DNA of 64,000 nucleotides from Kribbella sp. NBC_00382 (lineage in GTDB: Bacteria; Actinomycetota; Actinomycetes; Propionibacteriales; Kribbellaceae): positions 6,200,001 to 6,264,000 of the forward strand of contig NZ_CP107954.1 of the NCBI RefSeq assembly GCF_036067295.1, in the 5' to 3' direction. Shown here one piece after another: positions 43,402 to 52,502 of this stretch. Within the stretch, counting starts at the first letter, position 1; every line of letters starts with the position of its first letter. The position numbers were made by a program, and so were the translations under genes. The notes beneath the pieces are model-generated. The model saw nothing but the letters and a program-made list of their open reading frames with translations. It was not told the DNA's origin and searched no databases.

Positions 43402-43998
43402 TCACCTCCCCGTCACACCCAGGCAGTCGCGCAGCCGGATCAGGCCGTCGCGCATGCGTGCTTTGATCGTCGCGAGCTTGGCGTCGAGCAACTCCGCCAC
43501 TTCCCGGTACGAGTATCCGCCGTAGTACGCCAGCGTCACCGACTCCCGCTGCAGCTCGGTCAGCGAGGACAGACAGTGCCGGACCTGCTCCACCTCGAGG
43601 TTCGTCGTCACGGCTTCGGCGACCTCGTCGTACTCCGTGGTCGAACTCGCCGCCGCGACCGCTTGCTCCCGATCGGTGGACGACTGCTCCGAGCGAACCC
43701 GGTCGATCGCCCGGCGATGCGCCATCGTCAGGACCCACGAGGTGAGCGAGCCGCGATCGGCGTCGTACCGAGTGGCAGTGCGCCAGATCTCGACCATCAC
43801 CTCTTGGGTCACCTCCTCGGACTGTGCAGGGTTGCGCAGTACGCGCCTGATCAGGCCGTAGACGCGGGGCGCCATCAGGTCGTACAGCTCAGCGAACGCG
43901 TCGGTGTCGCCGCGTGCCACCCGCGCCATCAGGTCGGCCGGGCTACCAGCAGCCGGGTCGACAACCCGCGGCCACGGTAAGGCGGTCTCCTCGCTCAC
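43402..43998 (-). CDS. sigK: ECF sigma factor SigK
   Basis: The 198-aa sigma factor has region 2 (DAFAELYDLMAPRVYGLIRR, EEVTQEVMVEIWR, SLTSWVLTMAHRRAIDRVRS) and region 4 (ELQRESVTLAYYGGYSYREVAELL, ATIKARMRDGLIRL), with the SigK-type N-terminus. The GTG start 43998 has GGAGGA about 9 bases upstream. It precedes rskA by 5 bases, so the sigma and its inhibitor are made together. Target promoters cannot be assigned from the window. Confidence 0.9.
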   Translation of the reverse strand: MSEETALPWPRVVDPAAGSPADLMARVARGDTDAFAELYDLMAPRVYGLIRRVLRNPAQSEEVTQEVMVEIWRTATRYDADRGSLTSWVLTMAHRRAIDRVRSEQSSTDREQAVAAASSTTEYDEVAEAVTTNLEVEQVRHCLSSLTELQRESVTLAYYGGYSYREVAELLDAKLATIKARMRDGLIRLRDCLGVTGR

Positions 43999-44065
43999 AA
44001 GGCGCTTCCTCCGACTCGGTTGGAATGGTCGCCTGTACTTCGGAGCGCGATGGTCGTCGGATAGG

Positions 44066-44893
44066 TCAGCGCAGGACCCGGTCGGGTGAGCTGTAGATCA
44101 CACAGCGCTCGCCTCGGGTGAAGCCGACCAGGGTGACGCCGAACCGCCGGGCCAGGTCGACGGCGAGGCTGGACGGTGCGCCGACGGCGACCATCATGCC
44201 GATGCCGGCAGCTACTGCCTTCTGGATCAGCTCGTAGCCCATCCGGCCGCTCACGACGAGCGCGAGGCCCTTGCGGCTGCGCTGGTTGAGTACGGTCCAG
44301 CCGACCACCTTGTCGACGGCGTTGTGGCGACCGACATCCTCGCGTACTACGACCTTCTCGCCGTCCGGGGTGAAGAGGCCTGCCGCGTGCAGTCCACCGG
44401 TACGGCCGAAGGTGGGCTGTGCCTCGCGGAGGAGGTCCGGCAGGCGCAGTACTACGTCCAGCGGCACCTCTACTGGGTCGACTGGTTCGTACTGGCGTTC
44501 GGCGAGCTCGTCGAGGCTCTGCTGGCCGCATACGCCGCAGGCGGCTGAGGTGACGCCGTACCGCTGGGGTGGTTCGCGGTCGGGCGGTCCGTCGAAGGTG
44601 ACCGTGACGGTGTTGAACTGCTGCTCGCGGGTGAGCTTCACGTCGGTGCAGTAGGCGACCGTACTGATCGCGTTCGGCCGTACTGCGAACCCCTCGCCGA
44701 GGCAGAAGCCGGCGGCCAGCTCGAAGTCGGAGCCGGGGGTGCGCATGGTGATGACGAGCGGCTCGGGCGGGCGGCCGGGCCACTCGAGGCGGAGCTCGAG
44801 CGGTTCCTCGGTGACGACCACGTCCTCGCGGCGGGACGTCTTAGCGCCGTCCTGCACCTCGACCTTGTACCGGGTCGTGGGTCCTTTGCTCAT
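44066..44893 (-). CDS. fdhD: FdhD, formate dehydrogenase sulfurtransferase
   Basis: The 275-aa protein shows FdhD hallmarks: ITMRTPGSDFELAAGFCLGEG, the sulfur-carrying SAACGVCG motif (C119, C122), RTGGLHAAGLF and VREDVGRHNAVDK. It transfers sulfur from IscS to the molybdenum cofactor of formate dehydrogenase. No fdh structural gene is in the window, so its client is elsewhere. ATG 44893 follows a TAGTTT box by 6 bases, suggesting a leaderless transcript. The upstream region is the long inverted repeat. Confidence 0.95.
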   Translation of the reverse strand: MSKGPTTRYKVEVQDGAKTSRREDVVVTEEPLELRLEWPGRPPEPLVITMRTPGSDFELAAGFCLGEGFAVRPNAISTVAYCTDVKLTREQQFNTVTVTFDGPPDREPPQRYGVTSAACGVCGQQSLDELAERQYEPVDPVEVPLDVVLRLPDLLREAQPTFGRTGGLHAAGLFTPDGEKVVVREDVGRHNAVDKVVGWTVLNQRSRKGLALVVSGRMGYELIQKAVAAGIGMMVAVGAPSSLAVDLARRFGVTLVGFTRGERCVIYSSPDRVLR

Positions 44894-44899
44894 GTATAC

Positions 44900-44905
44900 A
44901 AACTA
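44900..44905 (-). promoter_or_regulatory. Leaderless-type -10 box (TAGTTT) before fdhD
   Basis: On the minus strand TAGTTT is followed by 6 bases and the fdhD ATG. It abuts the end of the 164-bp inverted repeat, so any -35 would have to lie inside that repeat; none is convincing. Confidence 0.4.
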
Positions 44906-45068
44906 GCGCCCCGTGCTCGGATTCCGCTGGCGCTTGCGGCGCCCAGGCACGCACCTCGCGGCACTGGCGAAGCGTCCACGATGCTCCGCATCGAGGACGC
45001 TCCTCCAGCACCGCGATGCACGCACCTGGACACCGCAATCGCTCACCGGAATCCGAGCACGGGGCGCT
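44905..45068. repeat. 164-bp long imperfect inverted repeat (hairpin-forming)
   Basis: The outer 22 bases of each arm are a perfect inverted repeat (44905-44926 and 45047-45068). The inner arms, 58 and 59 bases, pair through to a 3-base loop (TCC at 44985-44987), with a few unmatched positions at the arm bases and then 12 clear substitutions. Nine of these 12 would be G-U pairs in a minus-strand RNA but A-C mismatches in a plus-strand RNA. It fills the gap between two minus-strand genes. It could be a palindromic mobile element remnant or a structured RNA in the 3' region of the phosphotransferase transcript. No clear target-site duplication is visible. Confidence 0.75.
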
Positions 45069-45074
45069 GGGCCT

Positions 45075-46064
45075 TTACGCCCAGTCACGCCTCAAGGCGA
45101 GCCAGTCGAGGAAGGCCCAGGCGTAGAGGCGCTGGTGGCGGCGGATCTCGGGGGTGCAGCCGGGTGGGGGCGGGGCGTCGAGCTTGTTGAGGAAGTAGAC
45201 GGCGAGGACTGCGGCGAAGCAGTCGAGGTGTTCGGCTGGTGCTGCGCTCGTGAGCGGGCTGGCCTTGAGGGCGGCGAGGGTGTCGATGCCGTCGCGGTGG
45301 GCGAGGGGGAGCAGGCCGACCCAGTCGAACCAGGCGGGTCCGAGGCACAGCCAGTTCCAGTCGACGGTCCAGCAGGTGTTGTGGGCGTCGATGAGGAGGT
45401 TGTCGGGGCGGATGTCGGTGTGGATCGCGGAGGTCGGGGCGAGGGCGGTCGGGTAGAGGTCGACCAGGTCCTGCAGCTCCTGCAGTCGGTCCGGCAGCCA
45501 CGGCTGGAAGCCGTCGGGCATCGGCTCTTTGCCGGCCAGGATCTCGGTCGGCCGGTACCGCGGGAAGTTGCGGTCTTCGATCTCCTCGGTGAAGGGCCGC
45601 AGGTCGTCGAACGGGCTCGGCGTGAGGGCATCCGCCATCAGCTCACAGGTCGCGGTCACCACCGCGAAGTCCTCCGGAGTCCAAGGCATCCCCGGCATCC
45701 GCGCCTCGACCCGCTCGGAGGCAACCGCGAACCATCGGGCTTCGCCTTCAGTGGCGTGCGCCGTGGCCAGGATGCGGGGGACGCGGATCGACTTGGGCAG
45801 GCGGGGGACCAGTTCTGCCTCGCGCTGGTAGGCCAGGTACGGGTGCTGGCTGTCGTCGGCTGCTTTGACGAAGATTTGGCGGCCGTCGGCGAGTTTCAAC
45901 GGAGCTGCGAAGCCGCCGGTGAAGCCGGAGGCGACTGATGGGCCGGCTTCGAGGATTTCGGTGCCTAGGGCAACTGCTAAGGCGGTGCGGAGGGAGGCGG
46001 GGAGAGCGCCCCACGGAGGTCTGGACGACGTGGCGGTGTAGTCGACGTGGGGTGGTCCGCTCAT
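45075..46064 (-). CDS. Aminoglycoside/choline-kinase-like phosphotransferase
   Basis: The 329-aa protein has the APH fold: a Lys in RQIFVKAADD, the catalytic loop IHTDIRPDNLLID (H215, D217, N222) and the metal-binding Asp in TVDWNWLCLGPAWFDW (D235). It phosphorylates a small hydroxyl compound, but the family covers antibiotic, homoserine and choline kinases, and nothing here settles the substrate. ATG 46064 is used; the frame is open further but only over the divergent channel gene. The stop lies in a small hairpin (CTGGGC / GCCCAG) that could help end transcription. Confidence 0.8.
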   Translation of the reverse strand: MSGPPHVDYTATSSRPPWGALPASLRTALAVALGTEILEAGPSVASGFTGGFAAPLKLADGRQIFVKAADDSQHPYLAYQREAELVPRLPKSIRVPRILATAHATEGEARWFAVASERVEARMPGMPWTPEDFAVVTATCELMADALTPSPFDDLRPFTEEIEDRNFPRYRPTEILAGKEPMPDGFQPWLPDRLQELQDLVDLYPTALAPTSAIHTDIRPDNLLIDAHNTCWTVDWNWLCLGPAWFDWVGLLPLAHRDGIDTLAALKASPLTSAAPAEHLDCFAAVLAVYFLNKLDAPPPPGCTPEIRRHQRLYAWAFLDWLALRRDWA

Positions 46065-46130
46065 GGTTGAAGCGTAGGCCGGTCGGCGTGGCGGGCGCCT
46101 TGGGTTTTCGCTGGAGCCAGGGTGGGCGGC

Positions 46131-46136
46131 TACGGT
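46131..46136 (+). promoter_or_regulatory. Leaderless-type -10 box (TACGGT) before the TRIC-like gene
   Basis: TACGGT is followed by 6 bases and GTG 46143, which decides this start over GTG 46122. Confidence 0.4.
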
Positions 46137-46142
46137 GCGGTG

Positions 46143-46757
46143 GTGAGTGGATGGGCTTTGCATGTGCTCGATCTGGTGGGGATCTTCGTGTTCGGGATCA
46201 CCGGAGCGCTGGTCGGAGTACGCAAGAAGCTGGACGTGTTCGGGATCCAGGTGCTGGCGCTGGTGACCGGGCTGGGTGGTGGGTTCATCCGCGACGTACT
46301 GATCGGTGCGACGCCGCCGGCCGCGCTGGTCGACTGGCGCTACCTCGTCGTACCGGTGGCCGCCGGGCTGATCACGTTCTTCCTGCATCCCGGGATCGGC
46401 CGGGTCGAGCGCCTGGTCAACGTCTTCGACGCGGCCGGCCTCGCGCTGTTCTGCGTCACCGGCGCTCGCAAAGCGCTCGAGTACGGCCTGCCGCCGCTGT
46501 CGGCCGCGCTGGTCGGCACCATCTCCGGAATCGGCGGCGGCGTCATCCGCGACCTACTCTCCGGCCGCGTCCCCGTAGTACTGCGGAGCGAGATCTACGC
46601 CACCCCGGCATTCCTCGGCGCCGGTATCGTGGTCGTCGTCAACGCTCTGCACTACGACGCACCCTGGACCACCCTCGCCGCGGCCGTCGTCTGCTTCCTC
46701 ATCCGCTTCATCGCCATCCGCCGAGGCTGGAACGCCCCACTACCCCGTATGACGTAG
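46143..46757 (+). CDS. TRIC/UPF0126 family cation channel (YadS-like)
   Basis: The 204-aa membrane protein has two repeats of three helices each with the signature GGGFIRD in repeat one (TGLGGGFIRDVLIG) and again in repeat two (SGIGGGVIRDLLSGRVP). This internal duplication is typical of prokaryotic TRIC channels, trimeric potassium-selective pores in the inner membrane. GTG 46143 is favoured by the TACGGT box. It is divergent from the phosphotransferase gene and its last bases overlap the convergent MerR gene. Confidence 0.92.
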   Translation: MSGWALHVLDLVGIFVFGITGALVGVRKKLDVFGIQVLALVTGLGGGFIRDVLIGATPPAALVDWRYLVVPVAAGLITFFLHPGIGRVERLVNVFDAAGLALFCVTGARKALEYGLPPLSAALVGTISGIGGGVIRDLLSGRVPVVLRSEIYATPAFLGAGIVVVVNALHYDAPWTTLAAAVVCFLIRFIAIRRGWNAPLPRMT

Positions 46758-47456
46758 CGCCCATCCGTTGACTACGGCAAGCAGATCCAGATAGCGGCTC
46801 CACCGCGGATCCACGGTCGTCCGCTGCAGATGGGCGAAGCGCTCCCGAAGCGACCCCGGGCGCCCGGCGGCCACTGCATAGTCGGCCGCCATCAACCGGA
46901 CGGCAGCGCGGAAGGATGCCTGCTGGGACAGCTCCGCGAGCTCGACCCAGGCTTCCAGTTGCTCGGTCGATGGGTGGTCCGGCAGCTCGGCGGTCAGCGT
47001 CTGGCGGATGCCCGCGAACACCGGGTCGGATCCGAAGACGCTGGTGAGGAAGTCGTCGACCAGTTGTCGTCGTTCGGTTTCGGAGAGTCGGGCGAGTCGG
47101 TGCATGAGGTTCAGCTCCTCGGGTGTCGAGCCACGCTCGGCTACCGCCGTGAGGATCGCGCGTCGCAACCGCAGGGTCTGGATCTGGACAGCGAGCGCCT
47201 TCGCATGCGCGGCGGCGACCTCGGAGAGCGCGACCTCGCGGTCCAGGACCTGGCGGATCGTGCCGAGGTCGAGGCCGAGTTCACGCAGCGAGCGGAGCAG
47301 CTCCAGACGGGCGACGGCGGCGTGGTCGTAGCGGCGGTAACCGGCCGGGCTGCGGTCGGTCGGTGGTACGAGCCCGTGATCGGAGTAGTACCGGACGGCC
47401 TTGACCGTCAGCCCGGTCCGCCGGGCCAGTTCGCCGATCGAGAAGAGTTCGTCCAT
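46740..47456 (-). CDS. MerR family transcriptional regulator
   Basis: The 238-aa regulator starts MDELFSIGELARRTGLTVKAVRYYSDHGLVPP, a standard MerR winged helix, then a coiled coil and a longer C-terminal helical domain (about residues 110-238) that probably binds a ligand, as in TipA-like or BmrR-like members. ATG 47456 is 8 bases past its own palindromic promoter. The MFS transporter gene lies directly upstream on the same strand, which suggests a drug-efflux relationship. Confidence 0.9.
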   Translation of the reverse strand: MDELFSIGELARRTGLTVKAVRYYSDHGLVPPTDRSPAGYRRYDHAAVARLELLRSLRELGLDLGTIRQVLDREVALSEVAAAHAKALAVQIQTLRLRRAILTAVAERGSTPEELNLMHRLARLSETERRQLVDDFLTSVFGSDPVFAGIRQTLTAELPDHPSTEQLEAWVELAELSQQASFRAAVRLMAADYAVAAGRPGSLRERFAHLQRTTVDPRWSRYLDLLAVVNGWALRHTG

Positions 47457-47472
47457 GCCAGCCACCTTCGCG

Positions 47473-47494
47473 TCTCCCGCCAGGGGAGAGTCAA
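47473..47494 (-). promoter_or_regulatory. MerR-type promoter/operator
   Basis: On the minus strand TTGACT is followed by the inverted repeat TCTCCC-CTGGC-GGGAGA inside a 19-base spacer, then GAAGGT as a possible -10 seven bases before the MerR start. The layout is that of an autoregulated MerR promoter. Confidence 0.6.
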
Positions 47495-47496
47495 CC

Positions 47497-48696
47497 TCAG
47501 TTGTGGGCGAAGCGGGTCTTGGGGCGGGCGAAGGTGACGGCGACGCTGGCGATCAGGGCGCAGGTGATGCCTGAGATCACCGGCACCCAGTACGCATCTG
47601 AGGCACCCCAGACGTCGACTGCATGACCAGCGGCTGCGTTGCCTGGGGCAACACCGAGTAGCAGGCCGGTGACCGTCCAGGTGATCGCCTCGGTGAGGCG
47701 CTGGGGCGGTACCCACTCCTCGATGCAGGCGGTGACCGCGACCATCGTCGGCGCGATCGTCAGGCCGGCCCCGAACAGCACTGCGCCGAGAACGAGGATG
47801 TTGCCGACGAAGGGCAGTGGCGACAGCGTGATGGCCAGCGCGATCGTGCCGATCAGCAGCCGGCGCTCGACCGGCGCCTTCCAGTGGACGGATCCGTACC
47901 AGAGGCCCGCCAGCATCGACCCAAGCGCCCACACGGCCAGTACGACGCCTGACATGCCCGGCTGGCCCTCGGCGGCGGTGAACGCCACAGTGACCACCTC
48001 AGCGCTTCCCAGCGTCGCTCCGAGTCCGAGCCCGATGATGCTGAGCAGGAGCAACGAGAGCCAGGGGAGGGGCGCCTTCTCGGTACCGTCCGCAGCACCC
48101 CGGCCTGGCGGGTCGGAGGCGCGCAACGCGGCCAGCCAGATGCCCCCGCCCAGACCGAGCGCCCCGGCCGCTGCAAGCGCGGCGTACGGGCTGATCTGGG
48201 TGGCGAGGGCGGTGACCAGGACCGGGCCGAGGATGAAGACGACCTCGTCGCCGACGGCCTCCAGTGCGAACGCGGTCTGGAGAGCGCGACCCCGGCCGAG
48301 CAGATGGGTCCAGCGGGCCCGGACGAACGAGCCGACCTGCGGACGGGTGCCTCCGGCAACGAACGAGATGACGTACAGCACCCACGACGGCGCATCCGCG
48401 CGGACGGCGACGAGCAACCCGGCCAGCGCGACCGTGCAGAGCACCGTACCGACGAGGAGCAGCAGTCGCTGGCCCCAACGGTCGACCAGCCGGCCCTGGA
48501 CCGGCCCGGTGAGAGCTCCCGCGACCACCCCGACGCCGGAGACGGCGCCGGCCAGACCGTAGGAACCGCTCTCTCGCGCGATCAGGATGACGATGCCGAG
48601 ACCGAGCATCGAGATCGGCATACGCCCGACGATCCCGGCGACGAAGAAGGCACGGGCGCCGGGTCGGCGCATGAGGTGTACATAGGGCTTCAGCAT
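47497..48696 (-). CDS. MFS transporter (DHA-type)
   Basis: The 399-aa protein has about 12 hydrophobic segments, the N-terminal [20 protein letters not shown] and the MFS loop between helices 2 and 3 ([16 protein letters not shown]). It is the size and layout of drug-proton antiporters, so export of a toxic compound is likely. ATG 48696 is used. The MerR gene 40 bases downstream in the same direction may control it. It is divergent from hemH. Confidence 0.9.
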   Translation of the reverse strand: MLKPYVHLMRRPGARAFFVAGIVGRMPISMLGLGIVILIARESGSYGLAGAVSGVGVVAGALTGPVQGRLVDRWGQRLLLLVGTVLCTVALAGLLVAVRADAPSWVLYVISFVAGGTRPQVGSFVRARWTHLLGRGRALQTAFALEAVGDEVVFILGPVLVTALATQISPYAALAAAGALGLGGGIWLAALRASDPPGRGAADGTEKAPLPWLSLLLLSIIGLGLGATLGSAEVVTVAFTAAEGQPGMSGVVLAVWALGSMLAGLWYGSVHWKAPVERRLLIGTIALAITLSPLPFVGNILVLGAVLFGAGLTIAPTMVAVTACIEEWVPPQRLTEAITWTVTGLLLGVAPGNAAAGHAVDVWGASDAYWVPVISGITCALIASVAVTFARPKTRFAHN

Positions 48697-48773
48697 GGGA
48701 AATCGAGTTCACCCTAGCTGTCCCAACCGGGACCGCGCGCATCAGTTCTCCGCGCGCCTGGGATCATCGGGGT

Positions 48774-49898
48774 ATGCCCGTCGAACCGACGCCTGACCCA
48801 GCAATTGACGCAAGCCCGTACGACGCCGTGCTGCTGCTCTCGTTCGGTGGTCCCGAGAAGCCCGCGGACGTGCTGCCCTTCCTCAAGAACGTCACCCGGG
48901 GCCGCGGTATCCCGGACGAACGGCTGGTCGAGGTCGGTGAGCACTACTACTCGTTCGGCGGCCGCAGCCCGATCAACGACCAGAACCGTGAGCTGCTGAC
49001 GGCGCTCCGTGAGTCCTTCGACGAGGTCGGCCTGGACCTGCCCCTGTACTGGGGCAATCGCAACTGGGAGCCGTACCTGACCGACACGCTGCGCCAGATG
49101 ACGGCCGACGGCATACGCCGGGCTGTGGTGATCGTCACGAGCGCCTACCCGTCGTACTCCGGCTGCCGGCAGTACCGGGAGAACCTGGCCGATGCGACGG
49201 CTGCTGTCGAGGGTGCTCCGGTGATCGACAAGCTGCGGCACTACGCGAACCACCCCGGCTTCGTCGGCTCCTTCGTCGAGTCCACCGCCGAGGCGCTGAG
49301 CAAGCTGCCCGAGGGCTCGGCTATCGCCTATGTGACGCACTCCATTCCAAACAAGATGAACGAGACCAGTGGCCCCGACGGCAATGGGTATGTCAGCTGG
49401 CACCTGGATGTGGCCGCCGAGATCACCGCAGAGCTGCAGCGGCGTACAGGGGTCGAGCGCAGGACCGACCTGGTCTACTGCTCGCGCTCCGGCCCGCCGC
49501 AGGTGCCGTGGCTCGAGCCGGACGTCAACGACCACCTGGAGGCGCTCGCGGCCGAGGGGGTGCCTGGCGTTGCCGTAGTACCGATCGGGTTCGTCAGTGA
49601 CCACATGGAGGTCATCTACGACCTCGACACCGAGGCCCTAGCGACTGCGGAGAAGCTCCGGCTGCCCATGGCGCGTGCTGCGACTCCTGGTACCGACCCA
49701 CGGTTCGTGACGATGCTGCGCGACCTGGTGATCGAGCGGGCCGCCGCGGAGCGTGGCGAGCAGCCTGCCCGGCCCTGTCTCGGCAAGCTCGGCCCCGGGT
49801 GGGACAACTGCCGCCCGGACTGCTGTCCCGCCCTCCGCCGCCCCGGAGCGCCCACCTCCCACGAACCAGCCGCACCGGCAGCGAAGGAATCCGCATGA
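48774..49898 (+). CDS. hemH: Coproporphyrin ferrochelatase
   Basis: The 374-aa enzyme inserts Fe(II) into the porphyrin ring; in actinobacteria the substrate is coproporphyrin III (CpfC). Motifs are [28 protein letters not shown], the catalytic His in [12 protein letters not shown] (H189) and [14 protein letters not shown]. Cysteines at 131, 335, 346 and 350/351 match the pattern of the [2Fe-2S]-binding ferrochelatases. The last 30 residues are an Ala/Pro-rich tail. Its stop overlaps the next gene (ATGA). Confidence 0.95.
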   Translation: MPVEPTPDPAIDASPYDAVLLLSFGGPEKPADVLPFLKNVTRGRGIPDERLVEVGEHYYSFGGRSPINDQNRELLTALRESFDEVGLDLPLYWGNRNWEPYLTDTLRQMTADGIRRAVVIVTSAYPSYSGCRQYRENLADATAAVEGAPVIDKLRHYANHPGFVGSFVESTAEALSKLPEGSAIAYVTHSIPNKMNETSGPDGNGYVSWHLDVAAEITAELQRRTGVERRTDLVYCSRSGPPQVPWLEPDVNDHLEALAAEGVPGVAVVPIGFVSDHMEVIYDLDTEALATAEKLRLPMARAATPGTDPRFVTMLRDLVIERAAAERGEQPARPCLGKLGPGWDNCRPDCCPALRRPGAPTSHEPAAPAAKESA

Positions 49899-50695
49899 GC
49901 TCCGAGAACCCCCAGGACCTGCTGAAGCTGGCGGTCGAGGTCGCCGCCGAGGCGGCCCAGCTGATCGTCGAGCGCCGCCGCGGGACGGTCACGGTGGCCG
50001 ACACGAAGAGCACGGCGACGGACATCGTCACCGCCGTCGACCGGGAGTCGGAGGAGCTGATCCGGGCCAGGGTGCTGGCGGCCCGGCCGGACGACTCGTT
50101 CCTCGGCGAGGAGGGTGACGACGTCAACGGCTCCAGCGGCGTCCGCTGGGTCGTCGACCCGATCGACGGCACGGTCAACTACCTGTACGACATCCCGACG
50201 TACGCCGTCTCGATCGCGGTCGAGGTCGACGGGCAGACGGTGGCCGGGGTGGTCGTGGACGCGCCCAAGGGGGAGATGTTCACCGCGACGCTCGGCGGCG
50301 GGGCGTTCCTCGACGGCAAGCCGATCCGGGTCTCGGAGTGCCCGGACCTGAGCAAGGCGCTGGTCGGTACCGGCTTCGGATACGACCCGGACCGCCGCCT
50401 GGTGCAGGCCGAAGTTGTGCAATCTCTGATCGCCAAGGTCCGGGACATCCGCCGGATCGGGGTCGGCGCGATCGACCTCTGCTACGTCGCCTGCGGACGG
50501 CTCGACGCGGTCTACGAGCGGGGGCTGAACCCGTGGGACTACGGCGCCGGCGCGCTGATCGCCGCCGAGGCCGGCGCGACGGTCGGTGGGATCGGCGGAG
50601 CACCCGTTTCGCCGGAGATGTCGATCGCCGCAACCCCTGCCGTGTTCAGCGCGCTGCACGATGCGCTCGCTGCCGCCAACCCGCTCAGATCGTAG
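49895..50695 (+). CDS. Inositol monophosphatase family protein
   Basis: The 266-aa Mg-dependent phosphatase has the family motifs [20 protein letters not shown] and [16 protein letters not shown]. It may act on inositol-1-phosphate, histidinol phosphate or another sugar phosphate. ATG 49895 overlaps the hemH stop, so it is co-translated with it; frame extension to 49799 lies inside hemH. A DUF4193 gene follows after a 278-base gap. Confidence 0.92.
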   Translation: MSSENPQDLLKLAVEVAAEAAQLIVERRRGTVTVADTKSTATDIVTAVDRESEELIRARVLAARPDDSFLGEEGDDVNGSSGVRWVVDPIDGTVNYLYDIPTYAVSIAVEVDGQTVAGVVVDAPKGEMFTATLGGGAFLDGKPIRVSECPDLSKALVGTGFGYDPDRRLVQAEVVQSLIAKVRDIRRIGVGAIDLCYVACGRLDAVYERGLNPWDYGAGALIAAEAGATVGGIGGAPVSPEMSIAATPAVFSALHDALAAANPLRS

Positions 50696-50973
50696 AACTG
50701 CTCGTTAGTGCGCGCTAGTACGCACTAATGAGCATTCGACTGTTCGGTCCTGTCTCAATCTGCGACACGCGGGCCAGAAGGTGGACCCCGACGCGCGCGA
50801 AGGCCCGTTGATAGGGCACAATCCCTGCCTCGGGGGCGGTACTGACACCGCTGCCAGCCTGTCTGTCAAGGGTTTCGGGGGACGAGAGCTTCCATGATGG
50901 AATTTCTCGGCCGTGTTACCCGTTCAAGGGCTCAGCAGGCAACACCACGGGTACGAAGAGGGCAGGGAACACC
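50696..50973. other. Non-coding gap with an 8-bp inverted repeat
   Basis: This gap holds TTAGTGCG-N8-CGCACTAA (50705-50728), 9 bases after the phosphatase stop, which may be a terminator stem or operator. The rest must contain the DUF4193 promoter, but I cannot point to a clear -35/-10 pair. A 47-codon frame starting with ATG at 50894 overlaps the DUF4193 gene and looks non-coding. Confidence 0.4.
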
Positions 50974-51273
50974 ATGGCGACTGATTACGACGCCCCGCGC
51001 AAGACGGACGAGGACTCCAGCGAAGAGTCGATCGAGGAACTGAAGACTCGCCGTCACGACAAGAACTCCGGCAAGGTCGACGAGGACGAGGCGGAAGCTG
51101 CTGAAAGCTTCGAGCTCCCCGGCGCGGACCTGAGCCACGAAGAGCTGGCGGTGCGGGTCCTCCCGCGCCAGGCCGACGAGTTCACCTGTTCGAGCTGCTT
51201 CTTGGTTCACCACCGCAGCCAGCTCGCGAACAGCAAGAACGGACAGCTGATCTGCCGCGACTGCGCTGCCTGA
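50974..51273 (+). CDS. DUF4193 family protein
   Basis: The 99-aa protein is acidic and ends with a zinc-ribbon-like pair of CxxC motifs (FTCSSCFLVHHRSQL and LICRDCAA). It is a conserved actinobacterial protein of unknown function, often found near dut and the DUF3093 and DUF3710 genes, as here. ATG 50974 has an AGGGA ribosome site. A strong terminator follows. Confidence 0.92.
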   Translation: MATDYDAPRKTDEDSSEESIEELKTRRHDKNSGKVDEDEAEAAESFELPGADLSHEELAVRVLPRQADEFTCSSCFLVHHRSQLANSKNGQLICRDCAA

Positions 51274-51316
51274 ACCACAGCATCGTCGCCCTGCTCGGCT
51301 GAGTCCGTACCGACTC

Positions 51317-51352
51317 ACGGGACCGTCCCCTTCTCCACGGGGACGGTCCCGT
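51317..51352 (+). terminator. Terminator after the DUF4193 gene
   Basis: A perfect 14-bp stem (ACGGGACCGTCCCC and its complement) with an 8-base loop is followed by TGTCATGTCTT. It is 43 bases past the stop. Confidence 0.75.
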
Positions 51353-51419
51353 TGTCATGTCTTGAGATAGGTAGCTCCTACCGATGTCCAGGCGCCATCC
51401 GCGCTCCTAACCTGGCCGC

Positions 51420-52220
51420 ATGAGCAAGCAGATGCGAGACCTTTGGGCGGAAGGACTGGGGCTGCTGCGCCACGAACCGACCGAGATGCGGGTGCGGATC
51501 CGGCAGGACGGTCATGAGCTGGTGGACACGGTCAGAGCGATCCTGGTCTGGGAGCCGCGCCGGGTGGTCCCCTCGTACGCCGTACCGGCGACCGAGCTGC
51601 ACGCCACCCTGAGTCCGTCGGACGCATCGGTGCTGCCGCTGCCGGACGGCATCCTCCATCCCGGCATCCCGTTCGCGGCGCACTCCTGCCCGGGCGAGGT
51701 GATGGACGTCGACGGGTTGATCGGCGCCGGCTTCCGCCCGGAGGATCCGGAGCTGGCCGAATACGTCGTGCTGGACTTCAACGCGTTCGACGAGTGGTAC
51801 GAGGAGGATGAGCGGCTGGTGGCGCACGCCCGCGAGCCGTACCACTGCGTGGCGACCCGGCAGAGCTCGCGGACTGTACGGATCGAGCGGGACGGGCAGG
51901 TGCTCGCGGAGAGCTCCCGGCCGACGCTGGTGTTCGAGACGAGCCTCCCGATGCGCTTCTACCTGCCGCGGGAGGATGTCGTTACCGAGCTCGAGGCGAC
52001 CGACCTGGTGACCTCCTGTGCCTACAAGGGCGTGGCCACCTACTACGGCGACAACCTCATGTGGAGCTACCTGGAGCCGTTGAAGGAGGTCAGGGAGCTA
52101 GCAGGGCTCGTGGCGTTCTACGACGACGTACTGGACGTGTATGTCGACGGGAAGCTCCGGGAGCGCCCAGGTGGTCCTGTTGCGGAGGCGCTGCGTCAGG
52201 AGTTCGGCTTGTCCTCGTAG
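51420..52220 (+). CDS. DUF427 protein with two DUF427 units
   Basis: The 266-aa protein contains a full C-terminal DUF427 domain (VRIERDGQVLAES, FETSLPMRFYLPREDV, CAYKGVATYYG, LMWSYLEPLKEVRELAGLVAFYDD). The N-terminal half looks like a diverged copy of the same domain (MRVRIRQDGHELVDTVRAIL followed by WEPRRVVPSYAVP). The function of DUF427 is unknown. ATG 51420 follows TAACCT (51408-51413) by 6 bases, so it may be leaderless. Its last 25 bases overlap the convergent DUF4235 gene. Confidence 0.85.
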   Translation: MSKQMRDLWAEGLGLLRHEPTEMRVRIRQDGHELVDTVRAILVWEPRRVVPSYAVPATELHATLSPSDASVLPLPDGILHPGIPFAAHSCPGEVMDVDGLIGAGFRPEDPELAEYVVLDFNAFDEWYEEDERLVAHAREPYHCVATRQSSRTVRIERDGQVLAESSRPTLVFETSLPMRFYLPREDVVTELEATDLVTSCAYKGVATYYGDNLMWSYLEPLKEVRELAGLVAFYDDVLDVYVDGKLRERPGGPVAEALRQEFGLSS

Positions 52221-52477
52221 CCGGGCGGCAGGCTGCCGGTGGACTTGAGCCAGTACTTCGCCGCGCGGTCCTCGGCGAACCGCTTGGCGGCCGCGGCAGA
52301 CGCGCCACTGGCGACGGCCCACGTGACGATCTCGATGTAGCCGGCCTGGTTGCCCTTGGGTGGCTTGCCGCCCGACCCGATCTTCCAGGCCGTCGTCACC
52401 GCCTTGTTGGCGACCAGACCCACCACGATGGTGAACGCCATCAGGACAAGCTTCCAGCCGATCTTGGCTCCGACCAC
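52196..52477 (-). CDS. DUF4235 family membrane protein
   Basis: The 93-aa protein has two hydrophobic segments (KLVLMAFTIVVGLVANKAV and YIEIVTWAVASGASAAAA) and a Lys/Gly-rich loop between them, the pattern of DUF4235. The GTG start at 52477 is used. Its function is unknown. It overlaps the 3' end of the DUF427 gene and lies 25 bases downstream of the DUF3093 gene on the same strand. Confidence 0.82.
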   Translation of the reverse strand: MVGAKIGWKLVLMAFTIVVGLVANKAVTTAWKIGSGGKPPKGNQAGYIEIVTWAVASGASAAAAKRFAEDRAAKYWLKSTGSLPPGYEDKPNS

Positions 52478-52502
52478 GACTACCTCCTATGGGACCCGTT
52501 GC

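Noticed and set aside
45067-45084. Small hairpin CTGGGC-N6-GCCCAG as a stand-alone terminator
   Set aside because: It overlaps both the phosphotransferase stop and the long inverted repeat, has only 6 pairs and no T-tract, so it is noted with the gene instead.
50894-51037. 47-codon frame before the DUF4193 gene
   Set aside because: It overlaps the DUF4193 gene in another frame, is Arg/Thr-rich and has no ribosome site of note.
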